This document shows positions 34,128 to 45,948 of a stretch of 64,000 nucleotides of DNA, in pieces. The stretch spans positions 26,123,501 to 26,187,500 of the forward strand of contig BRKX01000015.1 in the NCBI GenBank assembly GCA_026008535.1. Reading direction: 5' to 3'. The notes under the pieces were generated by a model. That model searched no databases, was not told the origin of the DNA, and saw only the letters and a list, made by a program, of their open reading frames with translations. Position 1 is the stretch's first letter; each line of letters begins with the position of its first letter. The translations under genes and the position numbers were made by a program. The DNA is from Perilla frutescens (taxonomy: Eukaryota > Streptophyta > Magnoliopsida > Lamiales > Lamiaceae).

Positions 34128-35871
34128 ATGAAGAAAAATCGAGATTCATCTCTGTTGTCATTATACTCTGCAAATCCCCAATTTGTATTGCATTCAACTT
34201 CAGTCGCTGCATTTCTTCCAATGCATCTCACAAATTTCCGGAGAGGCATAACAAAATCTCTATTAAAACCCTCCCATACATCACCATATTCCACAATTTT
34301 CACCCAATTAAATCCCACAAAGAGCTACGCATCGCCTGTATATAACCGAAATCATACCGTGTCTCCCTCAAACCCTTTAATCCAAGTGCAAAAACCCTCA
34401 ATCTTTAGAGTGCGAAGGTATAACCTTTTCAATGTTGCAGAGGGTCCGCCAACTGTTTGCAAAATTGCCCAAGAGAAACCTGATGCTGATGCTGAAACCG
34501 ATCAACAAGCAGAAGTGATATGCAGGGTAGTATCCGCGATTGGGGATTCTCGAAATATAGATGCCGCTTTGAATTCTGCTACTTCAAGTGATTCTTTGTC
34601 CCCATATTTGGTTCTTCAAGTGTTGAAGAGATTAAACAATGCTGGCATTTTGGCCCTGTCGTTTTTCCGATGGGCGGAGAAGAGAAGAGACTTTCAGCAT
34701 AGCTCGGAGTGCTACAACTGTCTCATTGAATCATTGGGGAAAATCAAACAGTTCAAAAATGGTCTGGTTGTTGGTGGATGAGATGAAATCGAAAGGCCTG
34801 CTTTGTGTAGACACTTTTGCCCTCATTTCACGGAGGCTGGCGAGGGCAAGGAAGGTAAAAGAAGCCATTGAGGCGTTTGAGAGGATGGAGATCAAGTATG
34901 GCATCAAAGCTGACCTGCAAGATTATAATAGGTTGCTCGATACTTTAAGCAAATCTAGGCAAGTAGAGACGGCTCAGATGGTGTTTGACAGATGGAAAAT
35001 TTCAAGGTTTACACCTGACGTAAAATCATTTACGATACTGTTGGAGGGTTGGGGTCAAGAATGCAACTTTCTAAGGCTTAATGAGGTTTTTCGTGAGATG
35101 AAGGAGGATGGATTTGAGGCGGATGTTGTGACTTATGGGATTTTGATCAATGCTTATTGCAAAGGAAAGAAGTACGATCGTGCTGTTGAATTATATTATG
35201 AAATGGAAAGGATGAATGTTAAGGCAACACCTCATATATATTGTACCTTGATCAATGGCTTGGGGTCAGAGAAGAGATTAAATGAAGCTGTTGGGTTTTT
35301 TGAGTTGTGCAAGGGAAGCAGCTGTGTTGTTGAGGCTCCTACTTATAATGCTTTGGTGGGTGCTTATTGCAGATCATCGAGAATGCATGATGCTTATAGG
35401 GTAGTTGATGAGATGAGGAAATGTGGAGTGAGGCCTAATACGCGTACATATGATATAATTCTTCATCATCTTGTAAAACTTCACAAAACGGAAGAGGCAT
35501 ACAGAGTATTTCAGAAAATGAAAGGGGAGGCAGGGTGTGAGCCGACTGTGAGTACATACGAGATAATGGTGAGGATGTTCTGCAATGAAGGAAGAACGGA
35601 TATGGCATTGCAAGTCTGGGGTCAGATGAAGGCCAGAGGTGTGCTCCCTGGAATGCATATGTTCTCGGCTTTGATTGATAACCTATGCAATGATAATAAG
35701 ATAGATGGTGCATGCAAATATTTTCTAGAGATGCTAGAAATGGGTATGCGGCCTCCAGATCGAATGTTTAAGCATCTTAAGCAATTTCTTCTCAAGGAGG
35801 GGAAACAAGATATGGTCATTGCTTTGGCTCACAAAATTGAGAAATTGAGGAAGACCCCATTAGTTGGTTGA
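34128..35871 (+). CDS. Mitochondrial P-type PPR protein, At1g71060-like, with a 1-bp frameshift
   Basis: Pentatricopeptide repeat protein, which would bind specific organelle RNAs. First ATG at 34128 (MKKNRDSSLLS). The N-terminus is Ser/Arg-rich with few acidic residues, as in mitochondrial presequences. Before the break it reads NNAGILALSFFRWAEKRRDF and IESLGKIKQF; after it, ISRRLARARKVKEAIEAFERM, LLDTLSKSRQVETAQMVFDR, ILLEGWGQECNFLRL and so on, about 10 PPR motifs, ending EKLRKTPLVG. The gene is intronless. A run of five A (34755-34759), where four are needed, shifts the frame between KQF and the expected continuation. With one A removed the frame would be 580 residues. No other defect is visible, so this is a very recent pseudogene or a base-calling error. 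Confidence 0.9.
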
Positions 35872-36484
35872 GTTTCCTATACCAGTTTCTTGTAACTTAA
35901 CTCCTTGATAAATTTATTCTTGCTTTCTGTTTCCCAAGATGACATTTTTTGAGTAATGAATTTCGCATAAGCCTGTATGGTAAGTTCTTCAACGACAGGA
36001 ACTGGGAAAACACGAACCTACGTAACACCAGAGAGACAGAAACTAAAGAGGAAATGTAAATCTTGAACACAATATAAACCATAAGAAAGCAATCTGAGAA
36101 TAAATCTTGAAACAGAGATAAAAGAATTGCATTCTGAGATTTTACCCTATGGGGTAGCATAGAACTTCCCTGAAACTTAGATAGGATTTCAGTTACTAAC
36201 GAGTGATTCCTGATTACTCAATCAGCCAGATTCAAGAGAAGCAATTCAACACGATGCATGAAAAACAAATTTTGGTGTGTAAAATATGCTCAATTAGAAG
36301 AATATGCCAGTCGAATTATCATTTATATTGCATTGCACATGATAAAGAATACAGAAGCATTTGTAGCGCGAAACCTTTTTCAGAGTAAATGTGTATCTCT
36401 TAATCTCAACAATCGCAATCAGAATCTTGAAATGAAAAATAGAGAAGCACTATACTAACAACTTCCCTCTTTGTCCCTCTAGAA
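35872..36484. other. Converging 3' flanks of the PPR and FLA genes
   Basis: No gene seen. The two genes converge on this 0.6 kb, which should hold both 3' UTRs. Confidence 0.6.
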
Positions 36485-37519
36485 TCACCAGCTGCTTTCT
36501 TGCACAGGAATTTCCTCCGACGAATCATCCTCCTCCTCAACGAGCTCCGGCAGTGCAATCACTCCTTTTATCCCATGAATCACCAGCCATTCATTCTCAT
36601 ACATGTCTGGAAACGTAATTTCGACTCCATTCACCATTAGCATCTCATCATATATATCCTTGGTAATATTCAAAGGAAACCCCTTCAAATTATAGATCGC
36701 TGCAGTAATGTTCACCGTCTCTTCAAGATCACTCCACCCCACTTTACACGGCAACAAATGCCTCACGAACAACGAAGAATACTCAAGAAAATTCCCAGAA
36801 AACTCCACCAAATCTTGATCCGCTGGCGCAAAAACAGTCCAAAAATCCCCCCCATGATCATCAAGATGTCCCAAAAGCTGCAACTCTAGAAAGGAGGCGA
36901 TGATGGAGTGCCCTCTTGACTTCAAAACTCCGGCAGCATCGCTAAACCGAGAGATTGCTTCCAATTTCATGCATTGGAGAGCCGATTTCGGGTTAAGTCT
37001 CAAGGGATTCGTGAGTGTGAGACCGAAGTTAAAATCGAAGAAATTGTCGACAGCATAAACTACGACGACCCCATCATCGAGAATCGGCACTCGAAAAACG
37101 CCAACATTGTTGATGGAGATTTTTTCGGGCTGGTTAGAGGTCACGATTAGGTGTTTGAAGGGTGAGAGAGAAGGGAGAAGCGTGGAGAAGGGGAAGGAGA
37201 GGAGGGCTGCTGGGGAGAGAGACACAGGGGAGAAATGGAGGAGGAGATGATTGAGAGAGGGCTGGCCGGAGGAAACGAAGGAGGCGTCGGGAGGAGAGAA
37301 GATGGTGAGAGGGGTGATGGCGGCGGCGGAGGGGAGCGGAAGCATCGGAGCGATGAGTTGGAGGGTGAATGCCATTGCAATGTATCCCGAGTTGGCCAGA
37401 GTCTCCACCGCGTCGATGAGGGAAGGCGGCGGCGTCGTAGGCAGCGGCGGCGGCGACGGTTGGGCGGCAGTAGAAAGGGCGAAGAGGAGTAGTGGAAGGA
37501 GTAGTTTGAGAGACGCCAT
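36485..37519 (-). CDS. Fasciclin-like arabinogalactan protein, FLA20/FLA21 type, intronless
   Basis: 344 residues, no introns, intact. Signal peptide at 1-18 (MASLKLLLPLLLFALSTAA), then a Pro-rich stretch (PSPPPLPTTPPPS), the usual site for hydroxyproline arabinogalactan attachment. First fasciclin-like domain about 30-150 (TIFSPPDASF is the H1-type motif). Second about 185-315 (FWTVFAPADQDLVEF and SLFVRHLLPCKVGW). The acidic tail (EEEDDSSEEIPVQESSW) lacks a hydrophobic GPI signal, so the protein is probably secreted to the cell wall rather than membrane-anchored. This is typical of the FLA19-21 group. The ATG at 37519 is the only one placing the signal peptide at the N-terminus. Confidence 0.92.
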   Translation of the reverse strand: MASLKLLLPLLLFALSTAAQPSPPPLPTTPPPSLIDAVETLANSGYIAMAFTLQLIAPMLPLPSAAAITPLTIFSPPDASFVSSGQPSLNHLLLHFSPVSLSPAALLSFPFSTLLPSLSPFKHLIVTSNQPEKISINNVGVFRVPILDDGVVVVYAVDNFFDFNFGLTLTNPLRLNPKSALQCMKLEAISRFSDAAGVLKSRGHSIIASFLELQLLGHLDDHGGDFWTVFAPADQDLVEFSGNFLEYSSLFVRHLLPCKVGWSDLEETVNITAAIYNLKGFPLNITKDIYDEMLMVNGVEITFPDMYENEWLVIHGIKGVIALPELVEEEDDSSEEIPVQESSW

Positions 37520-37739
37520 AGCTCTGAGCTGTTAGTGTAACTGTTTTCATGTTTCTGTAAAATAAAAGGGGGGAGATTTAGCGGGAGAATGCGGAGGACA
37601 CACGTGGGCGTTCTCTATTGGGCTGTTTCTAACTGAAGCTTGTTTCGACTCTCTCTCTCCCCCCCACTGTAACAAACTGTATTTTAGGGAAATTCATTTA
37701 CGCGCCTTTTTTTACTAAACAAATACGTGAATATGTCCC

Positions 37740-37812
37740 CTTCCAGCGGGCGTCTCAGTGGTAGAATTGTGTTATCTTATGTCAAATATTTTAAGTTTGA
37801 ATCTCACTGATA
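37740..37812 (+). mobile_element. SINE head or tRNA-like remnant
   Basis: TCTCAGTGGTAGA (A-box-like, 37752) and AGTTTGAATCTCA (B-box-like, about 37792) have Pol III promoter spacing. No poly-A tail or TSD could be assigned, so only a fragment is claimed. Confidence 0.45.
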
Positions 37813-37844
37813 ATATTAGAGCCTATTCACCACTAACATCATTA

Positions 37845-37945
37845 GTGTGAGTCTGTCACACCTGATTTTCCAAGTGAATCTGTCACACCTGATTTTCCAA
37901 GTGTGGTTTAGGCTCACACCTGATTTTTCAAGTGTGATTGGTGTG
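37845..37945. repeat. Tandem repeat of about 27-33 bp, three copies
   Basis: Units contain CACACCTGATTTTCCAAGTG (37858, 37885 and, diverged, about 37915). Confidence 0.75.
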
Positions 37946-38444
37946 AACATGTTACACTCAAATACAATGTTCAACCATATACATTACCACTATGCCAGCT
38001 TCAACTTACGATATTATACTATCTTTTTTATATAAATACTAATATATGATGATATATTATAAAAAATAAAAATGACTAGGTCCCGACTAGGCTCCCTAGG
38101 CGCTAGACGCCCCTCGACCACCCGACTATTTATTAACTTTTAGTTTTAAAAATTGAAGAAGAATAAAATATTATTATGTATTATATAATTTAAGTTATAT
38201 ATCATCGTATTGAAATAATTTTTTATCTTATAATTACATATTCATCATTTTATTTTAAGTTTTATTGATATTGAATTTTACCTTTTAATTTTATTGACCG
38301 AAGAAAAATAGAAGATTATTATTTATTACATTTAATTTCAAATAGTTCATGTTTAGTTAGAATTTAGGTATTAAATTAAATATTAAATTATTGCAAAACT
38401 TTTATGATAAACTTACTAAATATTATATCATTACATTGTATTAT

Positions 38445-38830
38445 AGATGTGCAAAAAAAAAAATAGTATATATCGATATGGCTGTATATGCTGAATTTCG
38501 GTATGATGGTATGTATCGGTATGACGGTATATACCAGTACAGTGATATATATCTTCACTACGGCATACACCGTGCTGTGGTATGTACGGTATGACAATAT
38601 ATACATGCACAACAGTTTATACCTTCAGTACATCATATACCGTGGTACGATATGACGGTATATACCTTCACTTCGGCATATACCGTTGTACGGTATGTAC
38701 AAATTTATGACGGTATACCGAACTTTCGGTATACATCGGTATATCTTAAAATTTGAAAATTCATACATTTACCTTACCGTCAAATTCCGATAAGGTATCA
38801 TACCTTATCGAAAAACTAGTATACCATAAA
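38445..38830. repeat. CGGTAT/ATACCG-rich block, probable hAT-type subterminal array
   Basis: More than a dozen CGGTAT or ATACCG words in both orientations. It begins beside TAGATGTGCAAAAA, which resembles the TAGGGATGTGCAAAA terminus of the outer hAT element at 21160. No transposase nearby belongs to it, and the far end is unclear. Confidence 0.5.
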
Positions 38831-39208
38831 TATCCGAACAAAGTAATTCTTTCACAGACATATTATCAAACACGAAATATGCATATATAGAGCATGCATA
38901 CACTAATTTGAAGCTAAGACTCATGTCGTTTGTAGTATACATGTCTTCGCCAGAGTTTAAAGAAATTTCATGAGGCTAGAAATCCAACAATAAGTCACTT
39001 GTTTGTCCTAATTTATCCATAGAAAAGAGAAGAAAATCACCTAGGGAAGAGAAGAAAATTGACTTCAATGGTAAACGTGAAAGAGGAGGAGAAACCGGAC
39101 GTGAGAGAGAACGTCGCGGAGAAGTGCGAACAAAAAAGAGACTGTATGCCTACTTAGGAAAAAGTGGGAGACAGGGCTAGGGCTACAATCTCTATTTTTT
39201 TTTAATAT

Positions 39209-41347
39209 CAGAGGTGTCTCCAGGGAGAGGCCACCTAGGCATGGGCCTAGGGCCTCATTTTTTTAAAAAAATTTATTAATTATATATTAAAATAAGTATA
39301 AGTATACCTAAATTAAAAATAAAATAAGCCAAAGCTTTATACACAAGAATGAAAAAAAGGCAGATATATCAGAAGAAAAAGAAAGCAGATTAGAAGCTAT
39401 AGCATAGAAGACTAAGATTAGCAGAAGAGGAAAAATTGTGTACTTTACATAACTATTCTATTGGCACTCTTAAGGTATGGTTTTTTTTTTCAATTTTTCT
39501 ATTCTAGTAATTTTGTGGGTATTGACGTATTGTATGTTGATCTATTTATATTAATTTTTTTAGATTCACATGGTGAATTATGACAGACAAAAGAAAATTC
39601 AAATTTGGAAGTTCAAAAGGAAAGAAAAAAGAAAAAAGACAAGAGGTCATTACGAAATCCCTAGCCAGATCCATGGATAGGTACGTAAAATCTACTACGA
39701 TTCCTATTGTCGAAGTACCTATTGCACCCGTAGTTGAAGAACCTATTGAATCTACAATTGAAATTGAAAGAGATGATTTGAGGGATAATATTCATTTAAC
39801 TGATAGTCAAGAAGTGAACGAAATGGATAAGGAAATTGTGAATGATGCCGAAAAAATTAATGATAATTTAGATATTTGTGGTGAAGAATTGGAGGATTTG
39901 TTTGATTCGGGAAATTGGGAGGATAATTTGTCCAAAAGAAAGATTGACTTGTTGGTAGAGAAAGGTTCAATAAGAGGTATGGAATATCCTATTAATGACA
40001 ACGGTAGGAGCTTCAATGTTAAACATTTCAATCGTTATCTATCAAATGGAGAAAAGCTTGATCGGTCTTAACTTGTATACTCTCGAAAAAAGAATAAAGT
40101 ATCTTGCTTCTGTTGTGTATTATTCAAGAGAAATAAGGTTGTGTCAAGTCCTTTAACAAGAGTAACATACGATTATGATGATTGGAAGAATATTCATTCA
40201 AGACTTAGTGAGCATGAAAAAAACAATGATCATTTGAATAGCTTGACGGACTGGATGGAGGCAGAAACAAGACTGAGAAAAAAATTAACATTGGACTGTT
40301 TGAATCAGAAAGCCATAGAAAAAGAGAATACATTTTGGAGAGATGTGAATTCAGTGAGCAAACTTCTCCAAAGAAAGGATATGGTGATTGCTCAGGCTAT
40401 AAATCTCTTGCAATGTTTGATTGTATTCTTTGAAGAATATAGAAGTTCTGGGTTTGAAGTTGCAAAAAGTGAAGCAGAAAAGATTGCTTCATAGATGGAT
40501 ATTGAAGTTGCATTCCGTGAAACTCGCTCGTGTTCGTCATAAAAAAAAGTTTTTTGATGAAAATGCACATGATGAACCAATACAAGTATTTGAACAGTTT
40601 AAAAAGTTTTCAAGTCAATTATTTTATGTTGTTAGTTGATAATGCTCTTTCTTCACTTAAAGTAAGATTTGAGCAGTTTAAAAAGTATGAAGAGATTTTT
40701 GGATTTCTATTCAATTTGGAACAGTTGAAAGATGCAGATGATGAGAGTTTGAAAAGTTCATGTGCTACATTGGACAATGTTTTGAAACATGAGGATAATT
40801 ATGATATTTGTGCGCATGACTTATTTTCAGAACTACAGTTGTTGAGAAAAATATTTCCAAGCGGATTAACTCGGCCAATTGAAGTTTTGGAGTACATAAA
40901 AAATTTGCGTCATGGATTTCCTAATGCTTGGATAGCTTATAGAATATTATTGACTATACCATTGACTGTAGCATCTGCTGAAATAAGTTTCTTCAAGCTA
41001 AAGTTAATAAAGAATTATCTTCGATCAACTATGTCACAAGATAGATTGAATGGTTTGGCCATGTTATCTATTGAGAAAAAAATGATAGCTGAGCTTGAAT
41101 ACAGTGTTTTGATTGATACTTTTGCACAATAAAAAGCGCAAACAGTGTAAACTTAGTTAGTGTTTATTTTTCAAAAACATTATTTGTCGATGAATTGGTG
41201 TACATGGTTTTTATTATATTTTATTTTTTCATTGTTCACTAGTGTTTAATATTTTTCATTTAATACCAACTATAAGTATATAGTAAAATATTCGTGTTAG
41301 ATAGACATATAGTTGTTAGGGCCTCATAAATCTTGGAGATGACCCTG
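39209..41347 (+). mobile_element. hAT transposon, decayed
   Basis: Ends CAGAGGTGTCTCCA (39209) and, reading inwards, CAGGGTCATCTCCA (41347) form the short hAT-type inverted repeat. The flanking octamers do not match, so the TSD has decayed or the end is misplaced by a few bases. About 2.1 kb, with one transposase pseudogene. Both ends contain GGCCTCAT. Confidence 0.72.
39580..41132 (+). pseudogene. hAT transposase (TTF-type zinc finger / ZMYM1-like) with catalytic core deleted
   Basis: N-terminal part MTDKRKFKFGSSKGKK, then Glu/Asp-rich. After an in-frame TAA (40069) it continues with the zinc-finger part KVSCFCCVLFKR and WKNIHSRLSEHE. At EKENTFWRDV it jumps to the C-terminal region (LLQRKDMVIAQAINLLQC), so the segment with most of the catalytic domain is gone. 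The C-terminal hAT dimerisation domain is well kept: FPNAWIAYRILLTIPLTVAS, FFKLKLIKNYLRSTMSQDRL, ending IDTFAQ. There are further frame changes near 40490-40650. A probable 3' splice site (TTTTTTAG, about 39563) precedes the ATG. Confidence 0.85.
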
Positions 41348-41352
41348 ACCTG

Positions 41353-41390
<38 letters not shown>
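41353..41390. repeat. (TA)n microsatellite
   Basis: About 19 TA units just outside the hAT right end. Confidence 0.95.
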
Positions 41391-41392
<2 letters not shown>

Positions 41393-41394
41393 TT

Positions 41395-43488
41395 AAAATT
41401 GGATAGAATGGCGGGTCGGGTTATGATCCGTCTAATGAAAACAACCCGTTAGACGGTCCTATGGGAATTTGCCTCTAAAATTATTTAGTGACGAAGTCTT
41501 CCCATTTTGGTATCTCGGTGTCACAATTAATCTAATAAATTTTTATTTATTTTTTCATCCAAGAAGTTTGACCCCCTCTAATTTTCTTTTTTCATCATGG
41601 GGACTTGATATTAAATTATAATGTGTCTCATAACCGTTAAATTTTTTAAGGGGGTCGTTTCGATTTTGGATCTAGGACCAATAGCTTCAAGAGATGAGAG
41701 AATTAAGGATATCCCAGTAGAAAGACTAATCTAATTCATAATGATTTAACAGAAAATACAATATTTTTGTTACTTAACCAACCATCAGGAGAAGCAAATA
41801 CAAAAAATGTATTTAATATGCAAACAATTTGCTCCATTTTTTTTCTTACCTTTTATTCTTCATTTATAGATTGCTGGATCTTGATATAATTGAATTGTGT
41901 ATGAATTGAATATTAATGGTTGAGCTTCAGTGTACCGATCTTCACTTGATTGTGAATAAAAGCAATTTGAATATTTAAATGAAATGTCTTCCTATCACAA
42001 ATTACAAAGTGATTGAAATACTTTCATATTTTATCTGGTATTTTTTTATGAATCTTTAAACTTATAAATGTTATCCTGGTACATACATTCATAACTAAAG
42101 ATTTCCCTTTTTTGTGTTCTATTGCTGGATATAGGAACACGACACTTGCACCAAAGAAACTCTTGAAACGGTTGTGAGAGTGGGTGGATGCAAATTCCTA
42201 ACAGTGTAGAATGGCCCTTGGATTTCTTTATCTAGTTGAATATATGCACAATTTTACACCGTTAATAATTGTTGTAATTTATGATAAATGCATACTGAAA
42301 AGCACAATACCAAACATGAAAAAAAGAGACACGTTTACAATCATAGAGAATAAATAGAAATTAGAATACAATTTAGAAACAATGAGCTAAGAGTTTTTCA
42401 TAGAACACTGTAGAAAATGGTTACAAAAAAATAAAAAAATAAAAACCAAATTTCAATTACATATTAAGATATTGTATAGTCTCCAAAAGAAAGTGTCAGG
42501 CCATCTTTAGCGATGAACGGTAAAAGGCCGTTTGCCTTTTTAACTCCTCTAGCGGGCACAACATATGGCATGGGAAAATGGGGGGAGAGGAGATAGGGAC
42601 ATAGCTGGCGTTTCTCTCTCTCTCCTCGATGGGACAAATTTTTTTTGCTGTTTTTTCTTTTTTTGCTTCAATTTTGTGTTTTTCTTTTTTGGCTTCTTCT
42701 TTTCACATTGTTATATTATAGTATAGATTTTTGAAGATAGTTTTAAAGCTAATTTGCGAGGGGGAAATGCAATCATATATAGAAGTCGGTCAAGGGAAGT
42801 GGCTCCATTATTCTAGAATTTGATTTAAAATGGGCTCCAAACCTAAGAAATTTGAATTTCAAATTAACTTTATTTTCAAACGAGTGCTTAAGATTTCAAT
42901 GGAAGTTTTTTAATTGATTGATCAGCTAATTGACTGTTGCAAGTTTTGTTCAATTTTTTTAAATTAAAAAAAATAGAAAAAAAGATTTTTGCATGGATTA
43001 TGGACGGGACTATTTTAGCCGGACTATATGGGAGTGAAATGGGGATAGACAACTTGGTTTTTGTACATATATAGATTTTAAGTAGTTGGTTGGTAAGGGT
43101 AAAACGTAAAAGAGGCTAATTCCATACTACCTCAGAGATAATGCTCATTACTGACATAATAGATTTTTTTTAGTGTCACAATAGGTTTATTGTGACAGTA
43201 ATTACTACTCCTCAGGGTACCATGAAATTAGATAGGTAAAGAGTATATTTAAATAATATTTATATTTGAATTATTTATGGGGGCTATTAAATGAAAATTA
43301 GGGGTTGTGTAAAGAATTTCCCATATATAAAGCTTAAGATTAAGCTAACTTTTGTTCTGTTGTATTATTACCGGACCATAGTCTGAAGGCCTTGTATATG
43401 TTAAAAAGAGAATAGGTTATCATTTTTCAACAACTCTCGGGGACGTTATTTCAAATGATAAATTAGATATATTAAATTGACAATGTAT
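41395..43488. other. Intergenic, no gene seen
   Basis: At 41415-41465 a short piece with CCGTCTAATG and CCGTTAGACGGTCC recalls the Mutator-type MITE termini. The remainder is AT-rich with no supported features. Confidence 0.5.
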
Positions 43489-45256
43489 TGTTGGTCCCGG
43501 TGCGAGTATATGTCAGTTTAGAGGGGGGTGAATAAACTGACTTTCAAAACTTTAAATAAATGCGGAATAGATAGGGCCCTGACTCGCTTTCGATATTTTA
43601 TCTGTGCTTCTTGATCAGTTGAGATGACCTGACTAAAGCTTAGCTAGTGAGCTGATCAGTTAGGACTGACTGCCTTGAAGACTTAGCTAGAGCTCGTCAG
43701 TGCAGTCTGTGTGAGTGTGAAGGTGTGCGGTTTAAGAACATACAAAGCTGAAAGCAATAAGAACAACACACACAAGACTTTATAGAGGTTTGAAGCTTCA
43801 TGCTTCTACGTCCTCTCTTCCTTACGCAGAAGAGCAATCCACTATGCAAGTGTAAAGTTTCTTTATTATAGTTACACAGTGAAGAATTCCTGTTGGACCT
43901 GAAAACGACACCCTTCAATCCGAGCATGACCTCCTTTCCAACTATTGCTGTCCCGAAAGAACGAACCCGTCGGTACACGCTCCTCCTCAGCCGGTTTCTG
44001 GGTCGACAGCTCACACTTACCGGTCCCAACTGCTCGCTGAGACTTTAAGTACTATTACCCATCTTTACACGATTTTAGATCTCGCTCAATCTTCAAGAGT
44101 ACAGTCGTGAAACTGGTATCAACTGAAATGCTCCTTTACGCGTCTGCATCTGAGCTAGATAGATGATCTTTGAGGAACTTGACTGAGAAGCTTTGCTCTT
44201 GCTGGAATTCTGCGTCAGCTTTAGCAACTTGCTTTGGACTTGAAGCACGCCTTCTCAGTTGGGACTTTTTGCACTTAAGAAGTTTAAGCTTTGAGCTGTA
44301 GAGAGGGAGAAAGAAGAGCTCAAGATCTGCAAAATAACAAAGATTAGTTTGGCGAAAGTCTCTCTCTTTGAATATTAAGTTCACTCTCTTTAAATAGATG
44401 AGTGAACTTTTAACCGTTGTGATTGGTGAATATTCAGAATTCACCGGTGGTACTTTAATGCATGTAGCTGTTTGAAGCTTTTAATGAACTAGCCGTTTGA
44501 CTTTAATATCTTCTGCTCTAAGATCATCAGGATCTTATAAAGATTTCCTGTTAAGATCTTCATTGACTGAATTATCAGAGAGAGCAGGTGATTCGGCTAT
44601 CAGTTTTGGACATTCAGCTGATGGACTTTCAACTATCTCGGCTTTCAGCTCTGAGATTGTCCAGTTGGCAACTCTTCAGTTGCCTTGAGCTTCAGTCCTG
44701 GTATAGTCCAGTTCAGCTGACTTGGTAGCTTGGCTTCAAAAGAAAAGCTTTCAGTTCTGGACTTATCAGTTGGCTACTTGATTGAGCTTTTCTTTTCTCT
44801 CTGAACGAATCATATATCAGTTCAGTATTGGCTCAATGCTTATAGAGCTTTTTCTCCCAGCAAACTGATCTTTGATCAGTTTAAGGTCAGCTCTTTGTAA
44901 CTGACTGATCTTGTGATCAGTTCAGTTTCAGCTTTCAAGCTGGCTCTGTTCTTATCAGTCTATCTTGGCTCTCTGCTAAGACTGATGATTACTAATATAT
45001 GGATGCCTACCAGTCTCCAAAGTTCTCTTCCCCCTTTATAGCTTTTCTCAAGTTTGAGGAGTTAACTCTGACTGGTCTGATTAAGGCCATCCTGTAAGCC
45101 GGTTGACCATGCTTCAAAATAGCTGTCTCTCATTTCAGCTTGAAGTCTTATTTGATCATTATCCCTGTTTTCCAGCTTTTCGTAACCTGCAGTTTTTCAT
45201 AAAATCACCACACATGTTTTGACATCTCATCAAAACCATCAGTTGGAATTTTCCCA
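43489..45256 (-). repeat. 3' LTR of the Sirevirus-like element, about 1.77 kb
   Basis: Outer edge TGTTGGTCCC on the plus strand (ACA end in the element sense). The inner edge TGGGAAAATTCC follows the polypurine tract. A CTATAAAGGGG TATA box lies near 45045. A GGACGTAG...CTATAAAGTCTTGTGTGTG region (about 43820-43770) resembles the U5 part of plant Sirevirus/Tork LTRs. The partner LTR is outside the window, so the length is not confirmed. Rich in CTGATCAGTT-type words. Confidence 0.65.
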
Positions 45257-45260
45257 AAAA

Positions 45261-45280
45261 TTTCCCCCCTTCTTGATGAT
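45261..45280 (-). other. Polypurine tract
   Basis: ATCATCAAGAAGGGGGGAAA in the element sense, immediately upstream of the 3' LTR, a characteristic Sirevirus arrangement. Confidence 0.7.
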
Positions 45281-45948
45281 ATCAAAACCTGCTGATTTGA
45301 TGATGGAAAAACTGTATGAGGTTATCTTTCATGAATGAGCATTTGAGCCTGTACCAGATTTTGGTATCAAGGCTAAAATCAGACCATAATTCTAAGAACA
45401 GTCTTGGATACTTGTGGCTTTAAAAACTTAACAGTTTTGGACATTCATGAGTATCAGAGCTTGATGGTAAGATGAGTATCAGAGCAATGAAGCATATAAT
45501 AATGTGTGAGCTTAACGAGTTTTATCTATAAGATATCAAAGTTTTTGCTAATGGAAAATGCAGCTTAAATGGCCTAGAGTATTTGATACTCGTATGCACA
45601 ACTTGAAGAACTTCAAATGTTTTAGTTCTAAAACAGCTCAATTCTGATTATCATGCAGATTTTTCATTTATCAGAGTGCATGGAAAGATTTAAGCTTATT
45701 CAGAGCAATATATCAACATGATCAGAATATTTGTATTATTAACAAAAGAGCATGTTTAGAAGTTGATTGAGCAAAGAAGATGAAGAAATGTAAGGAAGTG
45801 TAAAAGAGAGAGAATATCAAGAATTGATATTTTAACTTCCTTCTTCAATTGGAACTGTTCACCACTCAGTTCCTTCTTCTTTTGCTCGATTCTTCTTTGT
45901 AGGGAGAGATGTGAGGTATACTGTGGATACCTCATTCTTGCTGTTGTT

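Noticed and set aside
35374..35819. Minus-strand ORFs across the PPR gene
   Set aside because: Antisense shadows. The plus strand has a continuous PPR frame.
37134..37550. ORFs overlapping the start of the FLA gene on both strands (Pro/Ser-rich or Gly/Arg-rich)
   Set aside because: Shadows of the GC-rich signal-peptide and Pro-rich region of the FLA gene.
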